A program made the translations under genes and the position numbers. The notes below the pieces were generated by a model. That model was not told where the DNA came from and searched no databases. It saw only the letters and a program-made list of their open reading frames with translations. From contig NZ_MYFN02000014.1 in the NCBI RefSeq assembly GCF_004514425.2, positions 60,374 through 124,373 of the forward strand: a stretch of DNA of 64,000 nt, read 5' to 3'. Positions 17,844-26,079 of the stretch are shown piece by piece (position 1 is the first letter of the stretch; every line of letters begins with the position of its first letter). This DNA comes from Shinella sumterensis. GTDB taxonomy: Bacteria; Pseudomonadota; Alphaproteobacteria; Rhizobiales; Rhizobiaceae.

Positions 17844-18064
17844 ATGAGCGAACGGATTTACGATATCGCCGTGATTGCCGGCGACGGTATCGGCCGGGAA
17901 GTCATGCCGGAAGGCATCAGGGCGCTGGAAGCAGCTTCGCGCCGCCACGGCTCATGCGCGCCATCGAGACCGTGCTGAGGGAGCCGAAGCTGCGCACCCG
18001 CGACCTAGGCGGTGCCGCCGACACCCAGACCTGCGGCAAGGCTATCGCCGAACTGCTGTCCTGA
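17844..18064 (+). pseudogene. Internally deleted tartrate/isopropylmalate dehydrogenase-type remnant
   Basis: The first ~37 codons read MSERIYDIAVIAGDGIGREV then MPEGIRALEAASRRHG, the N-terminus of the tartrate dehydrogenase/isopropylmalate dehydrogenase family. Directly after, in another frame, comes LMRAIETVL-REPKLRTRDLGG to a TGA at 18064, which matches the family's C-terminus. Roughly 300 central residues with the whole active site are gone and the junction is frameshifted. It follows the SSADH gene by 23 bases with its own GGGAGA site, so it was probably the operon's tenth gene. Confidence 0.75.
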
Positions 18065-18086
18065 CATAGCCTGAAAGGTTTATTCC

Positions 18087-18443
18087 ATGTCCAACCTGAT
18101 CGCCTTCCAGCTCGATAATCCCGGCACGCCGCGCGAGAGCAAGGCCCTGCCAGAGCGTCTGGTCGACGGTGACCCGTCCTATAAAACCTGGGAACAGGAT
18201 AATGTCGATGACGGCCGTATCCGCTCGGGAATCTGGGAAGCCACACCTGGCGCGACCCGCTCGATCAAGGGCGAAACCTGGGAATATTGCACCATCCTCT
18301 CCGGTATCGTGGAACTAACCGAAGACGGCCACGCGCCTCGCCGCTTCGTCGCCGGCGATACGTTCACCATGCGGCCCGGCTTCGTCGGTACGTGGCGAAC
18401 GATCGAGACCGTGCGCAAGCTCTGGGTGATCGTATCGCCGTGA
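18087..18443 (+). CDS. Cupin-domain protein
   Basis: A 118-aa single-domain protein of the small RmlC-like cupin type. GIWEATPGATRSIKGETWEYCTILSGIVELTEDG corresponds to the first cupin motif region, and RRFVAGDTFTMRPGFVGTWRTIETVRKLWVIV to the second (PxG-type) motif. Motif 1 histidines are largely replaced, so metal binding is doubtful, as in the DUF861-like cupins often found beside amine and sugar-acid catabolic genes. It is the last gene on this strand before gene debris. Function unknown. Confidence 0.8.
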   Translation: MSNLIAFQLDNPGTPRESKALPERLVDGDPSYKTWEQDNVDDGRIRSGIWEATPGATRSIKGETWEYCTILSGIVELTEDGHAPRRFVAGDTFTMRPGFVGTWRTIETVRKLWVIVSP

Positions 18444-18479
18444 TCGGAGGCAGGCGTTCAACGCCCGCGCTCGGCCAGT

Positions 18480-18602
18480 CCCGCCGGCCCCTCGTCGGTG
18501 CTGTGCAGCGACATGCCGGCGTGATGACGACGGGTGCATGGCGCCAGAGCGGGTGATCGGTGTGCAGTGGTTCCGGATCGACCACGTCGAGGAAGGCACC
18601 GA
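18480..18602 (-). pseudogene. C-terminal scrap of a D-2-hydroxyacid dehydrogenase (GhrA-like)
   Basis: Read on the minus strand, the segment gives GAFLDVVDPEPL, then HTDHPLWRHAPVVITP. This matches the hallmark end of glyoxylate/hydroxypyruvate reductases (A-LDVF-EPLP-HPLW-NV-ITPH). The expected HIAA sequence after ITP is disrupted by a frameshift, and no upstream portion with the NAD or catalytic sites is present. It looks like leftover sequence from an older gene. Confidence 0.55.
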
Positions 18603-18668
18603 AGAGGTGTCCGCGACGCTTGCAGAAAAATCGAGCGGCTGGCGAAGGCGATTAAACGCTCGACCTCA

Positions 18669-18959
18669 TCAGTGCACGGATTTGCTCACCAGCGGGTAGG
18701 GATGCGCAGCCTTGAACTTCGCAATCATCGCCGCTGCCTGTTGCAATACGCGTTCGGAATTATGCAGATCATCACGGGCGAGCTCGTCGGCGTTGATACG
18801 TATCGCTTCAGCCATGCTCGTCGACATTGCTGCGAACTGACCGTAGCCTTCGATGAAAGCGTCCCTCGCTGTTTGCTCGAGGGCACGGGCGATATCGATG
18901 AAAATCTCCTCGCGCTCTATCACGTCAAGATCTTTGATGAAATCGTATCTCTCTTCCAT
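18669..18959 (-). CDS. Hypothetical 96-aa protein
   Basis: I do not recognise this protein. It is acidic in its N-terminal half (MEERYDFIKDLDVIEREEIF), appears mostly helical, has one cysteine-free stretch after another, and ends in KAAHPYPLVSKSVH. No signal peptide or membrane segment is visible. The start at 18959 is supported by GTGAGG eight bases upstream; the frame stays open farther, but that part overlaps the neighbouring LysR gene. It lies alone between gene remnants and a LysR gene on the same strand. Confidence 0.55.
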   Translation of the reverse strand: MEERYDFIKDLDVIEREEIFIDIARALEQTARDAFIEGYGQFAAMSTSMAEAIRINADELARDDLHNSERVLQQAAAMIAKFKAAHPYPLVSKSVH

Positions 18960-19162
18960 TTTAGCCTCACTCTGAACAGACGTGCGGATAAAGACCGAGC
19001 TCATCAAGCCCCGGCCGCGGGGTTTTATCGCTGTAGGCGTGGTGCCCGACCGTGTCGAGCAGGGAAGATTGAACTCGGCCAACACGACGAGTTCGGCGTC
19101 GGCGGCGTAATCTCTACATAACCATCCACGGCCTGAGGGCGAGACACACTCATCCCTTGAGC

Positions 19163-20005
19163 CTAGGCGGCGGTGCCAGATACGGCCGCGGCCAGTGCCC
19201 TTATTGCGGAGGCATGGGCTGGTGTATGCGCCCGGGAAAGCAGGACGATCTCTGAGGGCGGCAATGGCGGCAGGCCGAACTCGGCACCGCGGTCGGGCAG
19301 TCCACGGGCGCAGATATCTCCCATCGGTGCGACGCCGGCCTCTGCAAGAATTCCCTCGTGAAGCGCCGCGCAGCTGCCAGCGCTGAAGGCGTCGCGCCAG
19401 GCCACGCCGGCCCTTCGAAGCTCGGCCACGGCGATTTCTCGAACCCCGCATCCGGATCCGAGAGACACCAGCGGGACGGCGCTGTTCGAGCTCGGCCGCC
19501 AACCGGGTGCCGCTCGCCATCCGAGCCTGTCCGAGCGCAGGATCTCGCCGTCGGAACCACCGCCGTTCCGCCGGATGATGGCGGCGTCCGCATGCCCCGA
19601 CGCGAATGTATCCTTCACATCGAGCGAGAAGCCGACGCTCACATCGATCACCGCGTTCGCGGGAAGCGACAAGCGAATTGCCTTTATGGCGGCCGAGAGG
19701 CGTCCGCCGATCGCGTGGTCGCTGGCAGCGAGCGAGAAATGCAAAGGTGTTTCGTCGCCGAAGGTCAGCGCCTCCTCGTGCTTGGCAAGCAGTGCTCGCG
19801 CCTTCGGCAGGAAGACCTTGCCGTCCTCCGTCAGCCGCAGGTGTCGCGGCGTGCGGTCGATCAGCCGCCTGCCGATACGCTGCTCCAACGTCTTCAGCTT
19901 CTGGCTCACGACGGGCTGCACGGTTCCTGCCGCCTCGGCGGCTTTCGTCAGGCTGCCAAGCTCGACGGAGAGAATGAACAGACGGACGCTTTCGAGGTCA
20001 ATCAT
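19163..20005 (-). CDS. LysR family transcriptional regulator
   Basis: The 280-aa regulator has the winged-helix segment VRLFILSVELGSLTKAAEAAGTVQPVVSQKLKTLEQRIG (~7-45) and a LysR-type effector domain. It is divergent from the tautomerase gene at 20095 with 89 bases between them, so it probably controls the tautomerase and the adjoining exporter. The domain end is slightly short for the family. The effector cannot be predicted. Confidence 0.87.
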   Translation of the reverse strand: MIDLESVRLFILSVELGSLTKAAEAAGTVQPVVSQKLKTLEQRIGRRLIDRTPRHLRLTEDGKVFLPKARALLAKHEEALTFGDETPLHFSLAASDHAIGGRLSAAIKAIRLSLPANAVIDVSVGFSLDVKDTFASGHADAAIIRRNGGGSDGEILRSDRLGWRAAPGWRPSSNSAVPLVSLGSGCGVREIAVAELRRAGVAWRDAFSAGSCAALHEGILAEAGVAPMGDICARGLPDRGAEFGLPPLPPSEIVLLSRAHTPAHASAIRALAAAVSGTAA

Positions 20006-20094
20006 ATGAAATCACTATGGCTGGAATATTTATGGGCATCTTCTCATTATGGTGAAACTTGCGCAAGGTCTTCGGGCAACAAGGAGACGATCCG

Positions 20095-20496
20095 ATGCCG
20101 ATGATCAAAGCCCGCTACACGAAACCCCGGGACGAACGCGATCCCAAGCACGACATTGCCGCTATGCTGTCGCGCGTTACCGCCGAAATCCTGCATAAGG
20201 ATCCTGCTGTCACTGCTGTCCTCGTCGAGAGCGCCGAATCCGATGACTGGATCGTTGCCGGCTCGAGCGTCGCCGACCTGAAGCTCGGAACCTTCTATGT
20301 CGAGGTCTCGATCACCGAGCACACCAACCTCAAGGACCAGACGACCGCGTGGGTCCAGCGCGTATACGACGAGATGAATGCGTTGGTCGGCCCGGTGCAT
20401 GAGGCGAGCTATGTCCTGGTCCATGCTGTCGATGGCGATGCCTATGGCTATGGCGGTCTGACCCAGAATCTGCGATGGGCGCGCAAGCACGGATAA
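20095..20496 (+). CDS. Tautomerase (4-oxalocrotonate tautomerase superfamily)
   Basis: The 133-aa protein begins Met-Pro (MPMIKARYTKP). In this superfamily the Pro exposed after Met removal is the catalytic base, which together with AAGGAGA upstream fixes the start at 20095 rather than 20059. Length fits the single-chain subgroup of about 130 residues with a C-terminal GYGGLTQNLRWARKHG. It presumably interconverts keto and enol forms of an unsaturated acid, or acts as a dehalogenase or hydratase-like member. It is divergent from a LysR gene and followed by a DMT exporter. Confidence 0.8.
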   Translation: MPMIKARYTKPRDERDPKHDIAAMLSRVTAEILHKDPAVTAVLVESAESDDWIVAGSSVADLKLGTFYVEVSITEHTNLKDQTTAWVQRVYDEMNALVGPVHEASYVLVHAVDGDAYGYGGLTQNLRWARKHG

Positions 20497-20536
20497 GCTC
20501 AAGGCCAAAGAATGCCGTGAGAAAGGGGAGGGCGAC

Positions 20537-21430
20537 ATGCCGACTTACGAACTGGCAGCCGTGGGCGCCGCAACCTGCTGGGCGCTGACGGGACTTTTGT
20601 CTGCGAGACCAGCCGGTCATCTCGGGGCCTTGGCTTTCAACAGGACGCGGCAGCTCTTCGTCGCCTTTCTCCTCGGCCTCTACGTGCTGGCGTCGGGCAC
20701 ATGGCGGGAACTGCAGACCGAAATGCTGTGGCTCCTCCTCCTGTCCGGCTTCATCGGCATCTTTATCGGCGACACGCTTTTTTTTACCTGCCTGAACCGG
20801 CTGGGGGCGCGCCGCTCGGGAATCCTGTTCGCCCTCAACGCCCCTATGGCCGCGCTGCTCGGCTGGCTGGTGCTCGGCGAACAGCTTTCCGGTGCTGCTG
20901 TCGTTGGTATCGCCCTGACGCTCTGCGGCGTGTTGCTCGCGATCCTCTTCGGCAAACGCAAGGCGCAGCTGCACGAATCGGAGACCGTGAAAGGACCGCT
21001 TTGGTTGGGTGTGCTCGTCGGCATTCTGGCCGCGCTCAGCCAGGCGGTTGGGTCCCTGATCGCGAGGCCTGTCATGGCGAGCGGGGTCGATCCCGTTGCT
21101 GCCTCGATGCTACGCGTCGCGGTCGCCGCCCTCTGCCTGACGGCGCTTACTCAGTTGCCCATCGAGGCGGTTCTGCCCAAAGGCCCTCTGACCAAGAGCG
21201 TGTTCCTCCAAACGGCCATGACGGGTATCATCGCCTTGGCCTTCGGTATGACGCTCCTTCTTTTCGCGCTGTCAGGCGGCAAGGTCGGCATCGTCTCGAC
21301 GCTGTCTGCGACGACGCCTGTGATCATCTTGCCGATGCTCTGGCTGAAGACGCGGGAAGCGCCTGCATCGGGTGCCTGGGCCGGTGCAGCACTCGTCGTG
21401 GCCGGAATGGCGCTGATCTTTTGGAAATAG
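20537..21430 (+). CDS. EamA/DMT superfamily transporter
   Basis: A 297-aa inner-membrane protein with about ten hydrophobic segments in two homologous halves of the EamA type. The first contains GDTLFFTCLNRLGARRSGILFALNAPMAALLGWLVLGE and the second LSATTPVIILPMLWLKTREAP. GGGGAGGG precedes the ATG. Such proteins usually export amino acids or other small metabolites. It follows the tautomerase by 40 bases and is probably co-transcribed. The convergent M20 gene ends 47 bases downstream. Confidence 0.88.
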   Translation: MPTYELAAVGAATCWALTGLLSARPAGHLGALAFNRTRQLFVAFLLGLYVLASGTWRELQTEMLWLLLLSGFIGIFIGDTLFFTCLNRLGARRSGILFALNAPMAALLGWLVLGEQLSGAAVVGIALTLCGVLLAILFGKRKAQLHESETVKGPLWLGVLVGILAALSQAVGSLIARPVMASGVDPVAASMLRVAVAALCLTALTQLPIEAVLPKGPLTKSVFLQTAMTGIIALAFGMTLLLFALSGGKVGIVSTLSATTPVIILPMLWLKTREAPASGAWAGAALVVAGMALIFWK

Positions 21431-21477
21431 GCTAAGCCTGGGTTTAGCTGCCGCTCAATGCGAAGCGCTGGAACGAG

Positions 21478-22656
21478 CTACTCCGCAGACAGAGGACCAC
21501 CCTTCTCCAAAAGACCTAACAACCGCATCTGAAAATGAAAACAGGCCTCGATTTGCGAGATTGCGACAAACTCATCTGGCTTGTGTCCTTGATCCATATC
21601 TCCGGGACCGCAGATCAAGGTCGGAATGTCGAGGCCTTTTGCAAAGAGCCCGCCTTCGGTTCCATACGCCACCTTGATTGTCGGCAACCCGGTGCCCAGA
21701 AGAGCCGAAACACAGGCGATCGTTGGACTGTCGATAGGTGTGTCGAGGCCGGGATAGCCCGACAACGTGTCGATACGGATGGCCGCCTCCGCGAAGCGAT
21801 CGCGATAGGGCATGGCAATGGCATCCGCATCTTCGACGATCGTCGCGAGAATCGCATGGGGGTCGTCGGCTGCGATGTTGCGTATCTCGAAATCGATCTC
21901 GCATGACGCAGGAACGATGTTGAGCGCTTCTCCACCGCGCATGAGACCGGCATGGATCGTCGTGTAGGGAACCGAATAGGCCGCGTCGCGTGCCCCGCGC
22001 GAGGCGAGTTCCGCCTGCCGCACCTGCAGTTGCTGCACGAAGGCGGCACCAAGGTGCAGCGCATTCAAGGCGTCGGGCGCCAGCGCTGAATGCCCGGCCC
22101 TGCCTGTACAGCAGGCGCGAAGCGCCGTCTTGCCCTTGTGACCGGTGGCGAGCCGCATGCCCGTGGGCTCCCCGACGATACAGAAGGCGGGACGAAGCGG
22201 CTCGCGTGCAAGACTGTCGATCATTCCCCGCACGCCGAGGCAGCCCACCTCTTCGTCATAGGAGAGTGCGAGATGAAGAGGGCGTTGCAAATCACGCTTC
22301 GCGGCCTGCATCATGGTGTGGATCGCAACGGCGACGAACCCCTTCATGTCCACGGCGCCCCGGCCAAACCAGCGCCACGCATCCTCGCGCAAAACGAATG
22401 GGTCGGAAGTCCATCGCTGGCCGGTTACGGGGACCACGTCGCTGTGGCCGGAGAGTACGACCCCGCCATCGACCTCCGGGCCGACCGTTGCCCAGAGATT
22501 GGCCCGCGTTCCATCCGGATGTGCGAAGCGACGGACCGTTATCCCTAAAGGAACGAGCAGGCTCTCGACATAATCGAGGAGGGCGAGGTTCGACTGCAGC
22601 GAGACCGTCGGGAAGGCGATCAGCCGCGAGAGGATGTCGCGTATTTCAGGCGACAT
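21478..22656 (-). CDS. M20 family deacylase, acetylornithine deacetylase (ArgE)-like
   Basis: The 392-aa metallopeptidase-fold enzyme shows the M20 metal motifs in order: SGHSDVVPV (~70-78), GRGAVDMKG (~98-106) and the catalytic EE pair in YDEEVG (~134-139). GHKGKTALRACCTGRAGHSA begins the lid domain and a C-terminal GPGDMDQGHKPDEF supplies the last ligand histidine. It hydrolyses an N-acyl amino acid. Location at the end of a catabolic array with TRAP uptake, a Rid protein and a DUF1028 gene suggests a substrate other than acetylornithine. Confidence 0.88.
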   Translation of the reverse strand: MSPEIRDILSRLIAFPTVSLQSNLALLDYVESLLVPLGITVRRFAHPDGTRANLWATVGPEVDGGVVLSGHSDVVPVTGQRWTSDPFVLREDAWRWFGRGAVDMKGFVAVAIHTMMQAAKRDLQRPLHLALSYDEEVGCLGVRGMIDSLAREPLRPAFCIVGEPTGMRLATGHKGKTALRACCTGRAGHSALAPDALNALHLGAAFVQQLQVRQAELASRGARDAAYSVPYTTIHAGLMRGGEALNIVPASCEIDFEIRNIAADDPHAILATIVEDADAIAMPYRDRFAEAAIRIDTLSGYPGLDTPIDSPTIACVSALLGTGLPTIKVAYGTEGGLFAKGLDIPTLICGPGDMDQGHKPDEFVAISQIEACFHFQMRLLGLLEKGGPLSAE

Positions 22657-22659
22657 GTG

Positions 22660-23334
22660 TCATTCGTCTCCGGGCACGCCGTAGGAGGGCGCACTGCGAG
22701 GATCGAGCGCCCTCGTGACATATGCATCCATCTGCGGCCTGTAGACTGCCCACGCCTCGACGAGCGCCTTGATCGGGCAGGCCGTCGTCCAGTCGATGCG
22801 CAGTTCGGCAAGCGGCCAACTCTGCTTGTCGACAACGAGAAGACCTGCCGAATGCACCGGCCCGGCCTCGCCGCCAGCCGCTAGTCCGGCCACGAGCGCG
22901 CCGACAAGGCGATCACCAAGATGACCGGACGACGTGCGGAAACTGTCGATCATGGCTTGCGGCACGCCGGCATGGGCGAGCAGATTGCCCGCCGCCGCGA
23001 CGTTCCGATCCTTCGCCTCGCTCCATCGGCCCAGCACATTGGGACCGGAAAAGATCGCGCTTTCGCCCGTCCCGTCGACGGCCAGAACCTGCCTCCAGGC
23101 CATATGGCTACCCGTCCGCTCGACGATCGTCAGCGCCTCGGTCGGCGTTGCACCACGCTCAATCAGGTCGAGTGTGCGCGGGCCGAGCCTGGGGTCGGTA
23201 ACGTTCTGGCTGCAGACGGCGCCGACCCCGGCACGCGCATGCGCACAGCGCGCGGCTACCGCAGGGGAGGAGGAAGAGATGGCGAGGCCGAACATCCCGG
23301 TTTCCGGGCAATGGCCGACGATGGAAAAGGTCAT
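22660..23334 (-). CDS. DUF1028 family protein (Ntn-hydrolase fold)
   Basis: A 224-aa protein matching DUF1028. The N-terminal TFSIVGHCPETGMFGLAISSSSPAVAARCAHARAGVGAVCSQN segment and GPRTLDLIERGATPTEAL are characteristic, and the second residue Thr would be the exposed N-terminal nucleophile after Met removal. The start at 23334 has GGAGG nine bases upstream; the longer open frame overlaps the Rid gene and is rejected. These genes recur next to RidA and deacylase genes in amino-acid and N-heterocycle catabolism, as here. The reaction is unknown, with an amidohydrolase the best guess. Confidence 0.85.
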   Translation of the reverse strand: MTFSIVGHCPETGMFGLAISSSSPAVAARCAHARAGVGAVCSQNVTDPRLGPRTLDLIERGATPTEALTIVERTGSHMAWRQVLAVDGTGESAIFSGPNVLGRWSEAKDRNVAAAGNLLAHAGVPQAMIDSFRTSSGHLGDRLVGALVAGLAAGGEAGPVHSAGLLVVDKQSWPLAELRIDWTTACPIKALVEAWAVYRPQMDAYVTRALDPRSAPSYGVPGDE

Positions 23335-23369
23335 GGTGAAGCCTCCTTCGGACGGATCCGGCGTTCGTT

Positions 23370-23783
23370 TCAGTCGGGAATGACGGCCGTGGCATCGATC
23401 TCGACGAGCCATTCGGGGCGGGCGAGCGCCACGACGACGAGACCGGTGCAGACGGGGTTTACGCCGCGAATGTAGTCGCCCATCGTGCGGTAAACCGCTT
23501 CGCGGTGGCGGACGTCGGTCAGATAGACAACGAGTTTCGTCACATGCTCGATCCGGCCGCCGCATTCCTCGATCAATTGGCGGATGTTCTGCATGACCTT
23601 GTGCGTCTGCTCGACGGGGTCGTGGCTCCCGATGTTCTTTGCCGTATCGAGGTCCTGCGGGCACTGGCCGCGCAGGAAGATCGTGGTGCCGCGCGCGACG
23701 ACAGCCTGTGCGAGATCGTTGTCGAGCTTCTGTTCCGGGTAAGTTTCTCGGGTGTTGAATTTGCGGTGGCGGATATGGGCCAT
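23370..23783 (-). CDS. Rid (YjgF/YER057c/UK114) family protein
   Basis: A 137-aa Rid-fold protein. Archetypal RidA hydrolyses reactive 2-imino/enamine intermediates using an arginine in its P-A-R segment near residue 105. Here the matching stretch reads NPVCTGLVVVALARPEW, so that arginine is not at the usual place, which points to a Rid4-7-like subgroup. The ATG at 23783 has AAGGTGAG upstream; a GTG three codons earlier is less likely. It lies between DUF1028 and GST genes on the same strand. Confidence 0.85.
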   Translation of the reverse strand: MAHIRHRKFNTRETYPEQKLDNDLAQAVVARGTTIFLRGQCPQDLDTAKNIGSHDPVEQTHKVMQNIRQLIEECGGRIEHVTKLVVYLTDVRHREAVYRTMGDYIRGVNPVCTGLVVVALARPEWLVEIDATAVIPD

Positions 23784-23844
23784 GGGGCTCACCTTTCTGT
23801 CGTTGAGGTCGGCCGGCGGCGAGATTCGCTGCCGGGAATAGGGG

Positions 23845-24486
23845 TCAGGATCGCGGTTGCGTCGCGATCATGGCCGGGCGGGCTTCATAGCTGGCGTACC
23901 ATGCTGCGAGCGGCGTGCGGCCGGACCGCCAGTCGATATCCGGGAAGCGGAAATCGAGCCAGCCGAGCGCGCAAGCATAGCTCACCGTGCCGATGTCCAG
24001 GGTCTCCGGCGCCGGCAGGTCGCCCAGCATGTCGTCGACTGCATCGACGATCTTCTCGCTCTGCTTTTCGATCCAGGCGGGCCAGCGAAGGTTTTCCGGG
24101 CGAAGCATTATTTCGTAGCGCACCAGAAGCGCCGCATCGACGAGGCCATCGGCCAGGGCCTGGCGCCGAAGCGCCGTCCAGCGCTTGGGTCCCGCCGGGG
24201 GAAAGAGTTGAAGGGCTTCAGGGCCGCTCTCCGAAGCCTTCAGCGTGTCCAGATATTCGCAGATAACCCGGCTGTCATAGAGGACAGTGCCGTCTGAAGT
24301 CCGGGCCGCAGGCACTTTGGCCAGGGGATTGAATTCCTGTATGCGGGCGTCGCGTTCAACCGGGTTTGCCGCGCTTTCTAGGATGTCGATCCTGTCTGCG
24401 AAGCCGAGTTCGTGAGCACAGACCATCACCTTGCGCACGAAGGGGGAGGCGGGCGCCCAGAAGAGCGAGATGCGGTTCATGGTCAT
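23845..24486 (-). CDS. Glutathione S-transferase family protein
   Basis: A 213-aa protein with an N-terminal thioredoxin-like domain (LFWAPASPFVRKVMVCAHELG, likely catalytic Ser in SPFVRK). The glutathione-binding KVPA-TSDGTVLYDSRVICEYLD segment lies near 55-77, and a helical C-terminal domain begins near 88. Its start overlaps the stop of the upstream quinone oxidoreductase gene by four bases. In catabolic arrays such proteins detoxify or isomerise electrophilic intermediates. The specific reaction is unknown. Confidence 0.87.
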   Translation of the reverse strand: MTMNRISLFWAPASPFVRKVMVCAHELGFADRIDILESAANPVERDARIQEFNPLAKVPAARTSDGTVLYDSRVICEYLDTLKASESGPEALQLFPPAGPKRWTALRRQALADGLVDAALLVRYEIMLRPENLRWPAWIEKQSEKIVDAVDDMLGDLPAPETLDIGTVSYACALGWLDFRFPDIDWRSGRTPLAAWYASYEARPAMIATQPRS

Positions 24487-25502
24487 GCCTCCAGCGGCAT
24501 TTCGAGGACGATCTTGCCGAAATTGCCGCCACCCTCGAGCAGGCGGTGAGCTTCTTCCGCCTGCGCAAGCGGCAGCACGGCGCAGATGACAGGGCGGACG
24601 CGGCCTTCTCCGAGAAGCGGCAGGATATGGCGCGTGACATCTCGTGCGATCGCAGCCTTTTCCGCGTCGGATTTCGGCCGCATCGTCGAGGACGTCATCC
24701 AGATGCCCTTGCGCATCAGCTGCCCCAGATCGACCGGGGCCACCGCACCGGTCATGAAGGAAAGGCCGACATGCCGGCCACCCGGCGCCATGATGGCGAG
24801 ATGGCGGTTGACAGCCGCTCCGCCGAGGATGTCGAGCACCACATCGACGCCGCGGCCTCCTGTAAGCGCGTGGATCGCCTCGTCCTGGCCGGGCTCGCGA
24901 TAATCAACGGCGCACGCGCCCATCGCGGCGATCCGCGCACATTTTTCGGGTCCGCCGGCCGTCGCTATGACCTTTGCGCCGACGCTTTGAGCGAGTTGCA
25001 GGGCGAGCGTGCCGATTCCGGATGCCCCGCCCTCGATCAGGAGCGTCTCTCCGGAGCGCAACGCGCCCCGGTCGAAGAGATTATGCCAAATGGTGAACAA
25101 TCCCTCCGGAAGGGCGGCGGCCTCCGTGAGCGACAGTCCGGTCGGGATCGCCAGGCACTGGTCGGCGCGCGCGCAGACATGCGTCGCGTAGCCGCCAGCC
25201 TTGACCAGCGCCATGACGGCGGTGCCCACGAGAGCTGGGTCGACGGCGTCCCCACATCCAACGATGCGCCCGGCGACTTCAAGCCCCAAAATGTCGGAGA
25301 GACCGACAGGCACCGGAAGCGCGCCGGATCTCTGCATGAGATCGGGCCGGTTGACGCCGGCCGCTGCGACCGAAATCAGCACTTCACCCGCCAGCGGGCG
25401 GGGTACAGGACGCTCGACCACGGTCAGGACGTCCGGGCCGCCCGTGGTCGTGGCGATCACGGCGGTCATGGATTTGTCGAGGGGCAAGGGCGAGAGGGAC
25501 AT
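24483..25502 (-). CDS. NAD(P)H-quinone oxidoreductase / zinc-free MDR dehydrogenase
   Basis: The 339-aa MDR protein is close to the PIG3/QorA group: N-terminal MTAVIATTTGGPDVL, Rossmann motif LIEGGASGIGTLALQLAQSVGAKVIATAG near 145-173, and no zinc-ligand cysteine set. It would reduce quinones or enone groups with NAD(P)H. Translationally coupled to the GST downstream, it may process alpha,beta-unsaturated carbonyls produced by the monooxygenase branch. Confidence 0.88.
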   Translation of the reverse strand: MSLSPLPLDKSMTAVIATTTGGPDVLTVVERPVPRPLAGEVLISVAAAGVNRPDLMQRSGALPVPVGLSDILGLEVAGRIVGCGDAVDPALVGTAVMALVKAGGYATHVCARADQCLAIPTGLSLTEAAALPEGLFTIWHNLFDRGALRSGETLLIEGGASGIGTLALQLAQSVGAKVIATAGGPEKCARIAAMGACAVDYREPGQDEAIHALTGGRGVDVVLDILGGAAVNRHLAIMAPGGRHVGLSFMTGAVAPVDLGQLMRKGIWMTSSTMRPKSDAEKAAIARDVTRHILPLLGEGRVRPVICAVLPLAQAEEAHRLLEGGGNFGKIVLEMPLEA

Positions 25503-25570
25503 GGGCTCGTCTTTCGAATCTGAACGGCTGGCAAATCTGGAACGGCTGGCATTTTCTGGCGGCAGAATCG

Positions 25571-26017
25571 TCAGGCCGCCTTTTGCTCGACCAGTTGCTT
25601 CATCGCGGTCAGCGCCAGCAGATAACCATCGGCGCCAAGGCCGGCGATCACACCGGTCGCGGCCTTCGAGATAAAGGAGTGATGCCGAAACGGCTCACGC
25701 TTCCAGATATTGCTCATATGGCATTCGAGGATCGGGCCGGGGAACGCGAGCAGCGCGTCGAGGATCGCAATCGATGTGTAAGTGAGCCCGGCCGCGTTGA
25801 TCAGCAGACCGTCGTGGCTCTGCCGGGCTTGCTGGATCCAGTCGATGATCACCCCCTCGTGGTTCGATTGGTGGAAATCGAGCGCCATGCCAAGTTCCGT
25901 CGCTTTTGCGCGGCAGGCCGCCTCGATCTGCGGAAAGCTCTGCAGGCCGTACGTGCCGGCGGGGTCGAGTCCGTAGAGATTGGCATTGGGCCCGTTGATG
26001 AACATGATCTGCGGCAT
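25571..26017 (-). CDS. Type II 3-dehydroquinate dehydratase-like protein (AroQ paralogue)
   Basis: The 148-aa flavodoxin-like protein clearly belongs to the AroQ family: NGPNANLYG at 8-16, NAAGLTYTS at 74-82, and ECHMSNIWKREPFRHHS at 98-114 with the general-acid histidine H100. Two functional positions differ from characterised enzymes. The lid arginine pair of LGRREP is replaced by Leu-Asp (residues 17-18), and the histidine of LTHTS is Tyr80. The lid tyrosine (Y23) is kept. It may therefore act on a dehydroquinate-like compound in catabolism, or not be a dehydratase. Start at 26017 follows AGGAAGA. Confidence 0.82.
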   Translation of the reverse strand: MPQIMFINGPNANLYGLDPAGTYGLQSFPQIEAACRAKATELGMALDFHQSNHEGVIIDWIQQARQSHDGLLINAAGLTYTSIAILDALLAFPGPILECHMSNIWKREPFRHHSFISKAATGVIAGLGADGYLLALTAMKQLVEQKAA

Positions 26018-26079
26018 GGTTCTTCCTGTCGCTTGGTTGGAATGGCAGGCGGTGGTTCCGTCCGGCATTAATCGGTGTG

